64,000 bases of DNA. Origin: Sphaerisporangium sp040683095 (GTDB lineage Bacteria; Actinomycetota; Actinomycetes; Streptosporangiales; Streptosporangiaceae). The notes below the pieces were generated by a model. The model was given only the letters and a program-made list of their open reading frames with translations. It was not told the origin of the DNA and made no database searches. This document shows positions 33,265 to 42,010 of the stretch, in pieces (positions within the stretch are counted from its first letter, which is position 1; each line of letters opens with the position of its first letter). The translations under genes were made by a program, and so were the position numbers. The DNA is taken from the NCBI RefSeq assembly GCF_040683095.1, contig NZ_JBFBCI010000002.1, positions 186,001 through 250,000 of the forward strand. The letters run 5' to 3'.

Positions 33265-33912
33265 TCAGGAGCGCAGGTAGGCCAGCACCGCGAGCACCCG
33301 CCGGTGCTGGTCGCCGTCGTCGGCGTACAGGCCGAGCTTGTTGAAGATGCTCCTGACGTGCTTCTCGACCGCGCCGTCGGTGATCACGAGCTGCCGGCCG
33401 ATCGCCGGGTTGGACCTGCCCTCGGCCATCAGCCCGAGGACCTCCCGTTCGCGCGGGGTCAGCGACCCCAGCGGGTCGTCGCGCCGCCGCCTCACCATCA
33501 ACTGGGCCACCACCTGAGGGTCGAACACCGTTCCTCCGGAGGCCACGCGGCGCAGCCCCTCCAGGAACTCGTCCACGTCGGCCACGCGGTCCTTCAGCAG
33601 GTAGCCGACCGCGCCGCGCGCGTCGGCGAGCAGGTCGTCGGCGTAGGAGACCTCGACGTACTGCGAGAGGATCATGATCGGGGAGCCGGGCACCAGCCGC
33701 CGCGCCTCCACGGCCGCCCGCAGCCCCTCGTCGGTGAAGCTCGGCGGCATGCGGACGTCCACGACCGAGATGTCCGGGCGGTGGGCCGCGACCGACTTCA
33801 CCAGCGCGCCGCCGTCGCCCACCGCGTCGACCACCTCGCAGCCGAACTCCTCCAGCAGCCTGATCAGGCCGGACCGGATGAGGACGGCGTCATCGGCCAC
33901 GACTACCCGCAC
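33265..33912 (-). CDS. NarL/LuxR-type response regulator
   Basis: 215 aa. Receiver domain: VVVADDAVLIRSGLIRLLEE, phospho-acceptor Asp in ISVVDVRMPP (~54), YLLKDR with the conserved Lys. LuxR HTH: LTPREREVLGLMAEGRSNPA, IGRQLVITDGAVEKHVRSIF (~150-190). GTG start at 33912 overlaps the upstream sensor-kinase gene by 10 bp. The kinase/regulator pair is a single two-component unit. Confidence 0.93.
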   Translation of the reverse strand: MRVVVADDAVLIRSGLIRLLEEFGCEVVDAVGDGGALVKSVAAHRPDISVVDVRMPPSFTDEGLRAAVEARRLVPGSPIMILSQYVEVSYADDLLADARGAVGYLLKDRVADVDEFLEGLRRVASGGTVFDPQVVAQLMVRRRRDDPLGSLTPREREVLGLMAEGRSNPAIGRQLVITDGAVEKHVRSIFNKLGLYADDGDQHRRVLAVLAYLRS

Positions 33913-35150
33913 GGCACCTCCGCGACGATCAAGGTCGGCCCCCCGGCCGGCGACTGCACGACCAGCTCACCGTCGACCGCGCGAAGCCGGTCGGCCAGGC
34001 CCGCCAGGCCGTGCCCCTTGGCGACGTGCGCGCCGCCGACCCCATCATCGCCGATGCTGAGCACCAGCGTGTCCCCCAGGCGGGTCAGCAACAGCGTGCA
34101 CAGCTGGGCGCGGCTGTGCTTGGCGATGTTGGTCAGCGTCTCGGCCGCCACGTAGTACACGGTGTTCTCCACCACGGCGGTGTACCTCTCGGCCGTCTGC
34201 ACGTCCAGGTCGACCGGGACGGTGCAGCGGCCGGCGAGCGCCGCCAGCGCGGGGGCCAGGCCGCGGTCGCTGAGAATCGGCGGCGCGATGCCCCGCGACA
34301 GCGCACGCAGCTCGTCCAGCGTCTCGCGGGTCGCCGTGATCGCCTCCGCCAGCGTCACCTGCGCGGCCTCCGGGTCCTTCCGCATCTGGCGCTGGGCCCG
34401 GGACAGCTCCATCGCCAGGTACACCAGGCGCTGCTGCGGCCCGTCGTGGATGTCGCGCTCCAGCCTGCGCAGGGCGACCGCCTCGGCCGACACGGCGGCG
34501 GCGCGTCCCTCGGTGAGGTCGTCGATGCGCTCGCGCAGCTCGGCCACGCCGACCAGCAGCGCCCGCCCGAGCCCGGCCTGCAGCATCGCCGCGCCGCGCA
34601 CGACGAACGGCAGGGTGAGGCCGAAGATCGCGCCGAGGCCGACGTGGAACAGCGAGTCCACGATGTAGCCGCTGCCGAGCCCGAGCAGCTCGGGAAGCTG
34701 CACGTTGCCCGGGATGCTGGAGGTGATCCACCCGTACAAGGGGTAGGTCAGGCCGGCCAGCGCCACGGCCCACCACGTCACGGTGACGACGAACGTGACG
34801 ATCGCCACCGGGAAGGCCACGATGCCGTGCAGCAGGTCGAGCCACGACTGGCCGTCCAGCAGCGGCTGGATCGCCCGGCGCGGCCAGCGCGCCCCCGCGG
34901 GCGCCCGCTTGCGGCGCGGCAGGGTGACCGGGCGGCCGATGATCGCCGGCAAGCGGCTCCGCTCGATGTTCGCCATGCCCCGGGCCACCATGAGGGTGAG
35001 CGCGAGAACGGGGAGGCCGACCCACACCACCGTCGTGCCGATTCCGGCGGCGAGGCCCGGCAGCAGCAGGCAGAAGCTCAGGACGGCGAGGGGGAAGCCG
35101 AGCAAGGTGTACAGCGTGTCGGTGCCGAGTCGCTTGAAAAGGGAGGTCAT
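33903..35150 (-). CDS. sensor histidine kinase (HisKA_3 type) with membrane sensor
   Basis: 415 aa from the ATG at 35150, with GGAGG-like sequence absent but a clear N-terminus (MTSLFKRLGTDTLYTLLGFP). Four or more membrane segments at ~15-185 resemble the actinobacterial 'putative sensor' domain. Phospho-His in LERDIHDGPQQRLVYLAMEL (~230). ATPase: ETLTNIAKHSRA (N box, ~355), SIGDDGVGGAHVAKGHGLAG (~385). Partner of the overlapping response regulator. Divergent from the membrane acyltransferase gene, a plausible target. Confidence 0.9.
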   Translation of the reverse strand: MTSLFKRLGTDTLYTLLGFPLAVLSFCLLLPGLAAGIGTTVVWVGLPVLALTLMVARGMANIERSRLPAIIGRPVTLPRRKRAPAGARWPRRAIQPLLDGQSWLDLLHGIVAFPVAIVTFVVTVTWWAVALAGLTYPLYGWITSSIPGNVQLPELLGLGSGYIVDSLFHVGLGAIFGLTLPFVVRGAAMLQAGLGRALLVGVAELRERIDDLTEGRAAAVSAEAVALRRLERDIHDGPQQRLVYLAMELSRAQRQMRKDPEAAQVTLAEAITATRETLDELRALSRGIAPPILSDRGLAPALAALAGRCTVPVDLDVQTAERYTAVVENTVYYVAAETLTNIAKHSRAQLCTLLLTRLGDTLVLSIGDDGVGGAHVAKGHGLAGLADRLRAVDGELVVQSPAGGPTLIVAEVPCG

Positions 35151-35371
35151 GCCGTCAAAGGTACGAGTCCCTCCGACCTCGATCGAGCCGGTGCGCAGGT
35201 CGGCCGATGGTAGGGCCAGCCCTACCACGAGAGGTCAGGTGATCTTCGCCGAAGACACCCGTAGCCGTCAGTGCGCCGGCAGGGGTGGCGGCGAGAGGGT
35301 CGAGTCCATCGGGATCCCGCCAGAGCCGGGCTTCCCGGACCCTGGATCCCCTCACGACACGAGGTCCCCCC

Positions 35372-36901
35372 ATGCCCGTGAACCTGGCCGATCCCCCACC
35401 CCCCACCACCGTCGCCCTGCCCGCTGTGACGTCCGGCGCCACCACCGCCTCCACCCATGACGCCGCCGGTGCCGGCCCGGTCGCCGAGGTGCGCGCGGGA
35501 CGCGGCGGCCCGTCGTCCTCCCTCCCCCGCCAGGCCCGGCCGGGGCGCGACCTGTTCATCGACCTGTTGCGCCTGTTCGGCATCGGCATGGTGGTGCTGG
35601 AGCACTGGAGCATCCCCGTCCTGTCCTACACCGGCGGCCCGGACGGGCAGATCACCACGGGCAACGCGTTCGCCTCGCCGGGCGCGTTCGTCATCACCTG
35701 GATCACCCAGGTCATGCCCCTGGTCTTCTTCGCCGGCGGGGCCGCCAACGCGATCAGCCACCGGTCGCACGTCTCCCGCGGGGGCGGAGACGCGCGCTGG
35801 CCGGCCGGTCGCGTGCGCCGCCTCGCCTGGCCCGTGCTTCCCCTGGCCGCCGTGTGGATCCCGCTCCCCCACCTGCTCCTGGCGTTCGGCCTGCCGGAGC
35901 AGCCGGTGCAGACGGCCGCGCGCCTGGCCGGACAGCTCCTGTGGTTCCTCGCGATCTACCTGGTCGCGGTCGCGGCGACCCCGGCACTGCTGCGGCTCGG
36001 CGAGCGGTACGGATGGCGGGTGCCCGCGGCGATGGCCGTGGCCGCCGTGCTGACCGACATCGTCCGGTTCAACGGCTTCGAGGCGGCGGGATTCCTCAAC
36101 GTCGCGTTCGTCTGGCCGGCCGTGCACCAGCTCGGCTTCCTGTACGCGAGCGGGCGCCTGGCCGGGTTCCGGCTCATGGTGGCCGGCGGGTTCGGCGCCG
36201 CCGCCGCGCTGGTCGCCTTCGGCCCGTACCCGGGGAGCATGATCGGGCTGCCCGGAGCGATCTCCAACATGGCCCCGCCGACCGTCGCGCTGCTCGGGGT
36301 GGCCTTCGGGCAGATCGGGCTGGCCATGCTGCTGCGCCCCCGTCTCGTGCGCCTGGCCGCCCGGCCGCGCGTGGCCCGAGTGATGGCGTGGGCGGGACCG
36401 CGCATGATGACCGTCTACCTCTGGCACATGAGCGCCCTGTTCGTGGTCGCCGGAGTCGCCGTCGTCGGCCTGGGCCTCGCCACCCCGGCGCCCGCGAGCG
36501 CGGCCTGGCTCGCCGGATGGCCCCTCTGGCTGGCCGCGCTCGTGCTGGCCGCCCGCCCGCTGATCCGGCTGTTCGCCCGCTTCGAGGAGCCCCCGTCCGC
36601 TTCCGGCGCGCGGCCCGGCGGCGTCCGGGTGGCCGTGGCGACGGCCCTGACGGGCGCGGGGCTGCTCACCCTCACCGTGACGGGCTTCACCACGGGCGTG
36701 GCGCCGATGCTCGGAGCCGCCGCCATGCTGACCGGCCTGGCGCTGATCACGCCGATGCGGCGGCCCGCGGCGTTCCGGACGTCCTGGGCCGCCCGCCGGT
36801 CCGGGCCCCGCCCCACCCGCGACGGGGCGGTCCCGGCCGCCGGTCAGCCGGTGAGCCAGACGTACCCGGCGAACCTGCCGGTCAGCCTCTCGCGCCGATG
36901 A
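35372..36901 (+). CDS. acyltransferase-3-family integral membrane protein
   Basis: 509 aa; ATG at 35372 with GAGG 7 nt upstream. After a Pro/Ala/Ser-rich cytosolic leader (~1-70) come RDLFIDLLRLFGIGMVVLEH (catalytic His, ~75-93) and about ten to twelve membrane segments, including TVYLWHMSALFVVAGVAVV. The pattern is that of acyltransferase-3 (OafB/OPG-modifying) proteins that O-acylate surface glycans or lipids. The 3' end overlaps the convergent pgeF gene by 58 bp, so its last ~20 codons are antisense to coding sequence and may be a recent extension. Confidence 0.82.
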   Translation: MPVNLADPPPPTTVALPAVTSGATTASTHDAAGAGPVAEVRAGRGGPSSSLPRQARPGRDLFIDLLRLFGIGMVVLEHWSIPVLSYTGGPDGQITTGNAFASPGAFVITWITQVMPLVFFAGGAANAISHRSHVSRGGGDARWPAGRVRRLAWPVLPLAAVWIPLPHLLLAFGLPEQPVQTAARLAGQLLWFLAIYLVAVAATPALLRLGERYGWRVPAAMAVAAVLTDIVRFNGFEAAGFLNVAFVWPAVHQLGFLYASGRLAGFRLMVAGGFGAAAALVAFGPYPGSMIGLPGAISNMAPPTVALLGVAFGQIGLAMLLRPRLVRLAARPRVARVMAWAGPRMMTVYLWHMSALFVVAGVAVVGLGLATPAPASAAWLAGWPLWLAALVLAARPLIRLFARFEEPPSASGARPGGVRVAVATALTGAGLLTLTVTGFTTGVAPMLGAAAMLTGLALITPMRRPAAFRTSWAARRSGPRPTRDGAVPAAGQPVSQTYPANLPVSLSRR

Positions 36902-37554
36902 GAGAACAGGTCGGCGGTCTCGATCGTGCAGCGGGCGTCGTGCCGGACGTCGCCCACCCCGGCCCGCGCGAGCTGGGCGGAGATCCCCGCCCGCAGGTCC
37001 AGGGCCGGGGCGCCCGCCGGAGTGGACGACCACGTCTCGGGAACCACGGCGGCGACCTCGTCGCGCAGCTCGTCCGACACCTCGTAACACGAACCGCAGG
37101 CCAGCGGGCCGACCATCGCGACCAGATCGTCCGCCCCGTGGGCGCGCATCGCCTCCACGAGCGCGGTCACCACGCCGGCCGCCGTGCCCACGCGGCCGGA
37201 GTGCGCGCCCCCCACCATCCCCTTGACGGGGTCGGCGAGCAGGACGGGCGCGCAGTCGGCGGCCAGCACGGCGAGGCCGAGCCCCGGCCTGTCGGTGAAC
37301 ACGCCGTCGAGCGAGGGCGGATCGGCCCCGAAGGGCTCGGTCACGTAACTCACGTCACGGCCGTGGACCTGCCGCATGAACACCACGCCGCCGGGGTCGA
37401 GCCCGAAGCCCCTGGCGGTCAGCGCCCGGTTCTCGGCGACGGCGGCGGGATCGTCCCCCACCGACCCGCCGAGGTTGCGCGTGCCGTACGGCCCCGCGCT
37501 GACTCCCCCGTGGCGATCCGTGAACGCCATCCGCACCTGATCGATCGCGAGCAC
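36844..37554 (-). CDS. pgeF: PgeF/YfiH-type multicopper-oxidase-fold protein (peptidoglycan editing / purine nucleoside enzyme)
   Basis: 236 aa from the GTG at 37554 (VLAIDQVRMAFTDRHGGVS). The active-site residues of the family are present: His in FMRQVHGRDVSY, Cys in AVLAADCAPVLLADP, and His in GMVGGAHSGRVGTAAG. Family members act on purine nucleosides and correct mis-incorporated serine in peptidoglycan precursors. In most actinobacteria the gene lies next to ftsZ; here it sits alone between a membrane acyltransferase and a DUF4232 gene. Confidence 0.88.
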   Translation of the reverse strand: MLAIDQVRMAFTDRHGGVSAGPYGTRNLGGSVGDDPAAVAENRALTARGFGLDPGGVVFMRQVHGRDVSYVTEPFGADPPSLDGVFTDRPGLGLAVLAADCAPVLLADPVKGMVGGAHSGRVGTAAGVVTALVEAMRAHGADDLVAMVGPLACGSCYEVSDELRDEVAAVVPETWSSTPAGAPALDLRAGISAQLARAGVGDVRHDARCTIETADLFSHRRERLTGRFAGYVWLTG

Positions 37555-37613
37555 CCCGCCAGTGTACTGATCCCCCCTCCCGGCGCCGCATGCTTCCTCC
37601 GTATTCCGGGCGC

Positions 37614-38195
37614 TCAGGGGTGCGTGCCGGGGGCCAGCGGTGAGACGTCCAGGCGGCCGTCGTCGCAGGGGGCGGCCGTGAAGGGGATCTCCAGGTGGGC
37701 GTTCACCTCGTCCGGCGGCAGGATGATCACCCGGGCCGACGCCGGGCAGGCGGCCTCGCGGCCGGACCGGACCTCGGTCCAGTGCACCTTCGTGTACGCC
37801 GAGGCCCGGGGGCGCAGCGTGACCTTGCGCGGCGTCGTGCCGTCCCTGCGGGTCCTGGTGCGCAGCACGTCGCCCCGGCCGTCGATCATGATCAGCCCGA
37901 CATAGCCGTACACCCAGCAGGTCTTGGACGAGACGTTGGTGAGCACCAGCGGCGCGTACCGCTGCCCGGCCCCCGCGTCCACCCGCCCCGCCCGAGCGGC
38001 GAGCGCCGAGGTGTGACACCGCCCAGGCTGCGCCTGTGCCTGGGAAACGCCCGCCGCCGAAATCGGCACCATCGACACTCGTGACGCCGACGTCTTCGCC
38101 GTCGAAGCGCCCGCCGCCGTAACCCCCGATGCGCTCAGCACCACGGCCGCCACCCCGGCGGCCAGCGCGAGACGCGCCACGTTCTTGCTTCTCAT
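37614..38195 (-). CDS. secreted DUF4232-like protein
   Basis: 193 aa. Signal peptide at the N-terminus (MRSKNVARLALAAGVAAVVL then SASGVTAAGA). The mature part has a DUF4232-type beta-sandwich: CHTSALAARAGRVDAGAGQR, LVLTNVSSKTCWVYGYVGLI (~105-125), AACPASARVIILPPDEV and the final PCDDG. Four cysteines in the mature part suggest two disulfides. Exported; function unknown. 59 bp downstream of the pgeF start and on the same strand. Confidence 0.8.
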   Translation of the reverse strand: MRSKNVARLALAAGVAAVVLSASGVTAAGASTAKTSASRVSMVPISAAGVSQAQAQPGRCHTSALAARAGRVDAGAGQRYAPLVLTNVSSKTCWVYGYVGLIMIDGRGDVLRTRTRRDGTTPRKVTLRPRASAYTKVHWTEVRSGREAACPASARVIILPPDEVNAHLEIPFTAAPCDDGRLDVSPLAPGTHP

Positions 38196-38279
38196 ACCTC
38201 GTTGGACGCGCCGACCGCCGGTTCTGTTGCCGCCACTCGTTTTCGAGGCTCGTGGAGGCGAACCAGCCCGGCCCGAGGG

Positions 38280-39455
38280 TCACACCAAGGACACGTACAG
38301 CTCCCGGGTGCGGGCGGCGATGGCCGGCCAGGAGAAGTGCTTCACGGCGCGGCGGCGGCCGGCCAGTCCCATCTCGGCGGCCTTGGCGGGGTCGGCGAGC
38401 AGGGTGTTCACCCGTTCGGCGATGGCGGCGGCGAACGCGTCCGTGTCGTGCGGCTCGCCGTCGGCTCCCTGGTCGATGGGGACGAGCAGGCCGGTCTCGC
38501 CGTCGGCCACGACCTCGGGGATTCCTCCGGTCGCGGTCGCCACGACGGCGGTCTCGCAGGCCATGGCCTCCAGGTTGACGATGCCCATCGGCTCGTACAC
38601 CGACGGGCACACGAACACGCCCGCGTGGGTGAGGATCTGGATGACGTCGGGGCGCGGCAGCATCTCGGAGATCCAGACCACGCCCTCCCGGCTCGCCCGC
38701 AGCTCCTCGACCAGCGCGGTCACCTCGGCGGCGATCTCGGGGGTGTCGGGGGCGCCCGCGCACAGGACGATCTGCGCGGCCGGGTCGAAGGCGCGCGCGG
38801 CCCGCAGCAGGTGGGCCAGGCCCTTCTGGCGGGTGATGCGGCCGACGAACACGACGTACGGGCGCGCGAGGTCGATGCCATGCCGGACCAGGACGTCCGT
38901 ACCGGGATCGGGCGCGTACTGGCCCGTGTCGATGCCGTTGTGGATCACCGTGACGCGCTCGGGCGCGATCTCGGGGTAGCAGGCGAGCACGTCGCGCCGC
39001 ATGCCCTCCGAGACGGCGATCACCGCGTCGGCGGCGAGCAGCGCGGTGCGCTCGGCCCAGGAGGACAGGGTGTAACCACCGCCGAGCTGCTCGGCCTTCC
39101 AGGGGCGCAGGGGCTCCAGGCTGTGTGTGGTCGCCACGTGCGGGATCCCGTACAGCATCTTGGCGACGTGACCGGCGAAGTTGGCGTACCAGGTGTGGCT
39201 GTGGACGAGGTCGGCGCCCGCGCAGGCCGCCGCGATCTCCAGGTCGACGCCGAGCACCTGCAGCGCCGCGTTGGCCCCGGCCAGCCCCTCGGGAACGGAG
39301 TAGGCGTCCACCCCCGCCTCCTGGCGCGGCGCCCCGAAGCACCGCACCCGCACGTCGATCAGGCTCCGCAGTTCCCTGGCGAGGTACTCCACATGGACTC
39401 CGGCCCCACCGTAGACCTCGGGCGGATACTCACGACTCAGGAGATCGACGCGCAT
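38280..39455 (-). CDS. glgM: glycogen synthase-type glucosyltransferase (GlgM/GlgA, maltose-1-phosphate synthase)
   Basis: 391 aa from the ATG at 39455. GT-B glycosyltransferase: MRVDLLSREYPPEVYGGAGV at the start, HSHTWYANFAGHVAK (~100), VFVGRITRQKGLAHLLRAAR (~205-225), and the donor-site YEPMGIVNLEAMACETAVVA (~300-320). Length and the YPPEVYGGAGVHV motif match the mycobacterial Rv1212c type, now known to make maltose-1-phosphate from ADP-glucose. glgC is the nearest related gene, divergently placed as in mycobacteria, but an IS605-like element and two small genes lie between them here. Confidence 0.9.
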   Translation of the reverse strand: MRVDLLSREYPPEVYGGAGVHVEYLARELRSLIDVRVRCFGAPRQEAGVDAYSVPEGLAGANAALQVLGVDLEIAAACAGADLVHSHTWYANFAGHVAKMLYGIPHVATTHSLEPLRPWKAEQLGGGYTLSSWAERTALLAADAVIAVSEGMRRDVLACYPEIAPERVTVIHNGIDTGQYAPDPGTDVLVRHGIDLARPYVVFVGRITRQKGLAHLLRAARAFDPAAQIVLCAGAPDTPEIAAEVTALVEELRASREGVVWISEMLPRPDVIQILTHAGVFVCPSVYEPMGIVNLEAMACETAVVATATGGIPEVVADGETGLLVPIDQGADGEPHDTDAFAAAIAERVNTLLADPAKAAEMGLAGRRRAVKHFSWPAIAARTRELYVSLV

Positions 39456-39529
39456 GCGTAGACCATAGCGCCCACCGCTCTCCCAACACCTTCCGGGAAG
39501 ACCCACCGACAATGCGCAGTCAGCTTCTT

Positions 39530-39590
39530 GGTCGTGAACGACCGAGCTTGCAGCTCCTCGCCGTCGATGGCTTCGACGGTCTGGTCCGCG
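39530..39590 (-). ncRNA. hairpin array at the TnpB 3' end, candidate omega-RNA/right-end segment
   Basis: Three consecutive perfect hairpins follow the tnpB stop: 39561-39579 (7-bp stem), 39544-39556 (5-bp stem) and 39530-39543 (6-bp stem). TnpB guide RNAs are made from exactly this place: the 3' end of the gene plus the structured element end, with the guide just beyond. The guide and exact 3' boundary cannot be set from this sequence alone. Confidence 0.5.
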
Positions 39591-40742
39591 TCAGGCAGCG
39601 TGACTCACTGCCCAGCCCGCCACACCGCGTGAGGCGATGTTGCGGGCTGCGTTGACATCGGCGTGCTCAGCGAAGCCGCACGAGGTACAGCGGAACGTTT
39701 CCCGGTCCGGCCGGTTCTTCTTGTCCACGTGCCCGCAGGACGAGCACTGCTGGGAGCTGTAGGCCGGATCCACATGGATCACCGCGACTCCCCGGCGGGC
39801 CGCCTTGTAGGCGATGAAGCCCCCCAGCTGGTGGAAGCTCCACGAGTGCAGCGTGACCCGCTGGGGCTTGCGAAGCCGTACCCTCTCGCGGATGCCCTGG
39901 AGGTCTTCCAGGGCGACGCCACGACAGGTGCGTTCTGCCTCGGTCACGATCTTCTTGGCGATCACATGGTTGACGTTCGCGGCGAACCGGGCCTCTTTGC
40001 GGGCCCGGCGTTTGAGCAGCCGCTTGGCGGACTTGGTCCGCTTGGCCTGCAACCGGCGGCGCAGCCGGCGATGCCGGTGGCGGACCGCGTTCAGGCCCTT
40101 ACCGCTATGGCGCACCGCGTCGCTGGTGGTGGCGATGTCGGCGATGCCCAGATCCACGCCCAGGAAGCCATCCGGGGCGGTCACCGGGACGTCGGGCAGC
40201 ACGCAGGTGGCGATCAGGTACCAGGAGCCGTCGCGGCAGACCAGGTCCGACTCACCACGCCGGTGAGCGGCCAGCATCGCCACCTGACCGGCCGAGCCGG
40301 CGAAGGCGACCCCGCGCAGCCGCCCGGCCACGGTCCAGATCGACACCGTACGAGCCTGGAGCTGCCAGGACAGGCACCGGTCATCGAAGGGCTGAGCCGC
40401 ACCAGCGCGGAAGGTGATCGGTTTGCTCCCGGCCTTGACCCACCGCGCCGATCCCGGCTTGCCCAGGTTACCGGCGGCCAGATTGGCGTGCAGGGTGCGG
40501 TAGGCGTCGGCGACCTTCTTGATCACGTGCTGGGCGGCCTGGGCGGCCAGCCCGAACTCGGCCTTGATCCGATCGTAGGCGTGCCTGCGCAGGTCGAAGT
40601 TACGAAAGCAGCGCTGGGTGAACGCGATCCGTGATACCAGATCAGCGGCCCGGTTGGCCGCATCCAGGGTCGCCTCCATCGCCGCCGCCTGCTCGGGCGT
40701 CGGCAGGAGTTTCACCTGCACCACCAGCCTCACAGCGAACAC
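39591..40742 (-). CDS. tnpB: TnpB RNA-guided endonuclease (IS605 OrfB)
   Basis: 383 aa, full length for TnpB. GTG start at 40742; a GTG four codons later is an alternative. The RuvC-like catalytic residues are intact: Asp in FLGVDLGIADIATT (~196), Glu in GVALEDLQGIRERV (~280), and Asp in EHADVNAARNIASRG (~363). The zinc ribbon is complete (CSSCGHVDKK and FRCTSCGF). In the family it cuts DNA at guide-matched sites next to a short TAM and helps keep the transposon. The tnpA partner is broken, so this copy cannot move by itself. Confidence 0.92.
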   Translation of the reverse strand: MFAVRLVVQVKLLPTPEQAAAMEATLDAANRAADLVSRIAFTQRCFRNFDLRRHAYDRIKAEFGLAAQAAQHVIKKVADAYRTLHANLAAGNLGKPGSARWVKAGSKPITFRAGAAQPFDDRCLSWQLQARTVSIWTVAGRLRGVAFAGSAGQVAMLAAHRRGESDLVCRDGSWYLIATCVLPDVPVTAPDGFLGVDLGIADIATTSDAVRHSGKGLNAVRHRHRRLRRRLQAKRTKSAKRLLKRRARKEARFAANVNHVIAKKIVTEAERTCRGVALEDLQGIRERVRLRKPQRVTLHSWSFHQLGGFIAYKAARRGVAVIHVDPAYSSQQCSSCGHVDKKNRPDRETFRCTSCGFAEHADVNAARNIASRGVAGWAVSHAA

Positions 40743-40787
40743 GCTACCGTTCGCCCCATGTCACCTCGATGAGAACCAGGAAAACCG

Positions 40788-41273
40788 AACCCCGACATCC
40801 GCCGAGGCCGCAGTGTGGTCTACAGCCCGCATGCCCGCTTGGTGTTCACACCCGCGTACCGGCGAAGGGCGACACCTCGGCGGCGGCGTCCGCGGGCGTG
40901 TTCACCGACGAGATCCTGCGCCGCTGCGAAGCCGTCATGATCAAGATTCGCGACAGCTTCGAGGCCACGCCGGTCGAGTTCAACGGCGAGCACGACCACG
41001 TCCATCCCCTCGCCCACTACCCGCCCAAGGTCGCGCTGTCCACCCTGGCTAACTCCCTTAAGGGCGTCACGGGCCCGGCTGTTGCGCAAGGAGTACCCGG
41101 CCCACATCCGCAAATATCTGTGGGGTGGCCACTTCTGGTCCCCCTCCTATTTCGTCGCCTCCTGTGGCGGAGCCCCCTTGTCGATCATCAAGGAGTACAT
41201 CGAGAACCAGAAGCGTCCGGACCAACGTCCGAACAGAAACCCAAGTCAGGGAAGCGATTCCTCCCGGGCGTAA
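40788..41273 (+). pseudogene. TnpA (Y1 HUH transposase of IS200/IS605), frameshifted
   Basis: TnpA sequence is spread over three frames. Frame 1: NPDIRRGRSVVYSPHARLVF then TPAYRR (40788-~40865). Then ~28 extra bases. Frame 2: GVFTDEILRRCEAVMIKIRD, EFNGEHDHVHPLAHYPPKVA with the HUH pair H-V-H, LSTLANSLKGV (to ~41070). Frame 3 after a one-base gain: RLLRKEYPAHIRKYLWGGHF, SPSYFVASCGGAPLSIIKEY, YIENQKRP with the catalytic Tyr. No in-frame start codon precedes frame 1. All catalytic residues survive, so decay is fairly recent. Confidence 0.85.
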
Positions 41274-41284
41274 ACGCCCGGGAG
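41261..41284. repeat. terminal hairpin of the IS605-like element
   Basis: CTCCCGGGCG-TAAA-CGCCCGGGAG: perfect 10-bp stem with a 4-nt loop, just downstream of the tnpA catalytic-Tyr region. IS200/IS605 ends carry such imperfectly or perfectly paired hairpins, recognised by TnpA. Confidence 0.75.
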
Positions 41285-41295
41285 TTCCTCGCTAG

Positions 41296-41550
41296 ATGAG
41301 GCTGAACATTTCAGTCGGCGGCTACTCGACGCGACATCTCCGGGCGCAGTTCCGGCGGGTGTGCGGCGGGAACAACGGCACCGAGGGCGGAGAGGCGTGC
41401 GTCGAGGTCGCGCCCATCCCCGGCGTGGCCGACGCCTTCGCCCTGCGCGTCAGCAAGAACCCGGATGCCGCGCCGCTTCGCTTCAGCGGTGACGAGTTGC
41501 GCGCCGCCGGGATGACGGTCAGCCAGCGCGCGGCACGACAAGAAGACGGT
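41296..41550 (+). pseudogene. DUF397-domain gene remnant
   Basis: The frame reads RRVCGGNNGTEGGEACVEVA, PIPGVADAFALRVSKNPDAA, PLRFSGDELRAAG. This matches the DUF397 core (normally SSYSxxNGxxCVEVA then VRDSKDPDGPxLRFxxxEW). The usual N-terminal W-RKSSYS segment is missing or altered, and the frame runs on without stop to 41721 in sequence unlike the family. DUF397 genes normally sit beside an HTH (WhiJ-type) regulator; none is here. Probably damaged by the adjacent IS insertion. Confidence 0.55.
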
Positions 41551-41602
41551 CCCCGCCCGCTCGAGACAGGCGGGGATCGTCCTGAATGCACGGGGGACGA
41601 TC

Positions 41603-42010
41603 ATGCATTTCCACTGCTATGCGTGGGTGGGCGCCGGGGAGGATCTGTGCCGGGAGGGGGAGCGGCGTCCGGGACATCCAGGGTTCGCGACGTCCCCGTT
41701 GCCGCCGATGCGGACGTGTGACTGGCTGTTGAAGCGTCGGAGCAGGATCAGTGCCTCGCCCGCCACGGTGGCGGACGCCCTGAGCTGGCTCGCCACGCGG
41801 TACAAGGAGGTGGAGCCGACGTTCTCGCACCCCGAGGAGGAGGGCAGGATCGGTCTCGGTTTCCGTTTGGAGGTGGCGGAGGTGGCACTGGCCGGTGGGG
41901 TGGACGTGCAGTGGGGGTTCTGGCTGCACGGAGGACGGTTCGCCTCGGCAGGCGTCGTCTGCTGCTCCCCCAACCGCCACGCACCCGCCCACGCCTGCCC
42001 CGCCCGCTGA
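41603..42010 (+). CDS. conserved-looking small hypothetical protein
   Basis: 135 aa from the ATG at 41603 (MHFHCYAWVGAGEDLCREGE). Composition is balanced, with MRTCDWLLKRRSRISASPAT, EVEPTFSHPEEEGRIGLGFR, DVQWGFWLHGGRFASAGVVC. It reads as genuine coding sequence, cytosolic, with a Cys/Pro-rich tail. No family recognised. It lies between the IS remnant and glgC on the same strand as glgC. Confidence 0.55.
   Translation: MHFHCYAWVGAGEDLCREGERRPGHPGFATSPLPPMRTCDWLLKRRSRISASPATVADALSWLATRYKEVEPTFSHPEEEGRIGLGFRLEVAEVALAGGVDVQWGFWLHGGRFASAGVVCCSPNRHAPAHACPAR

Larger units (their letters stand above)
39530..41284. mobile_element. IS605-like element with TnpB and a decayed TnpA
   Basis: Divergent tnpB (minus strand) and tnpA (plus strand), bounded on the left by three hairpins (39530-39579) and on the right by a perfect 10-bp hairpin (41261-41284). 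This is the IS605 arrangement. Ends are approximate because IS200/IS605 elements lack terminal inverted repeats and target duplications. It has landed between the divergent glgM and glgC genes. Confidence 0.75.

Noticed and set aside
35222..37090. 622-codon open frame antisense to the membrane acyltransferase
   Set aside because: Pro/Gly/Arg/Gln-rich composition, no recognisable domain, and it spans two real genes.
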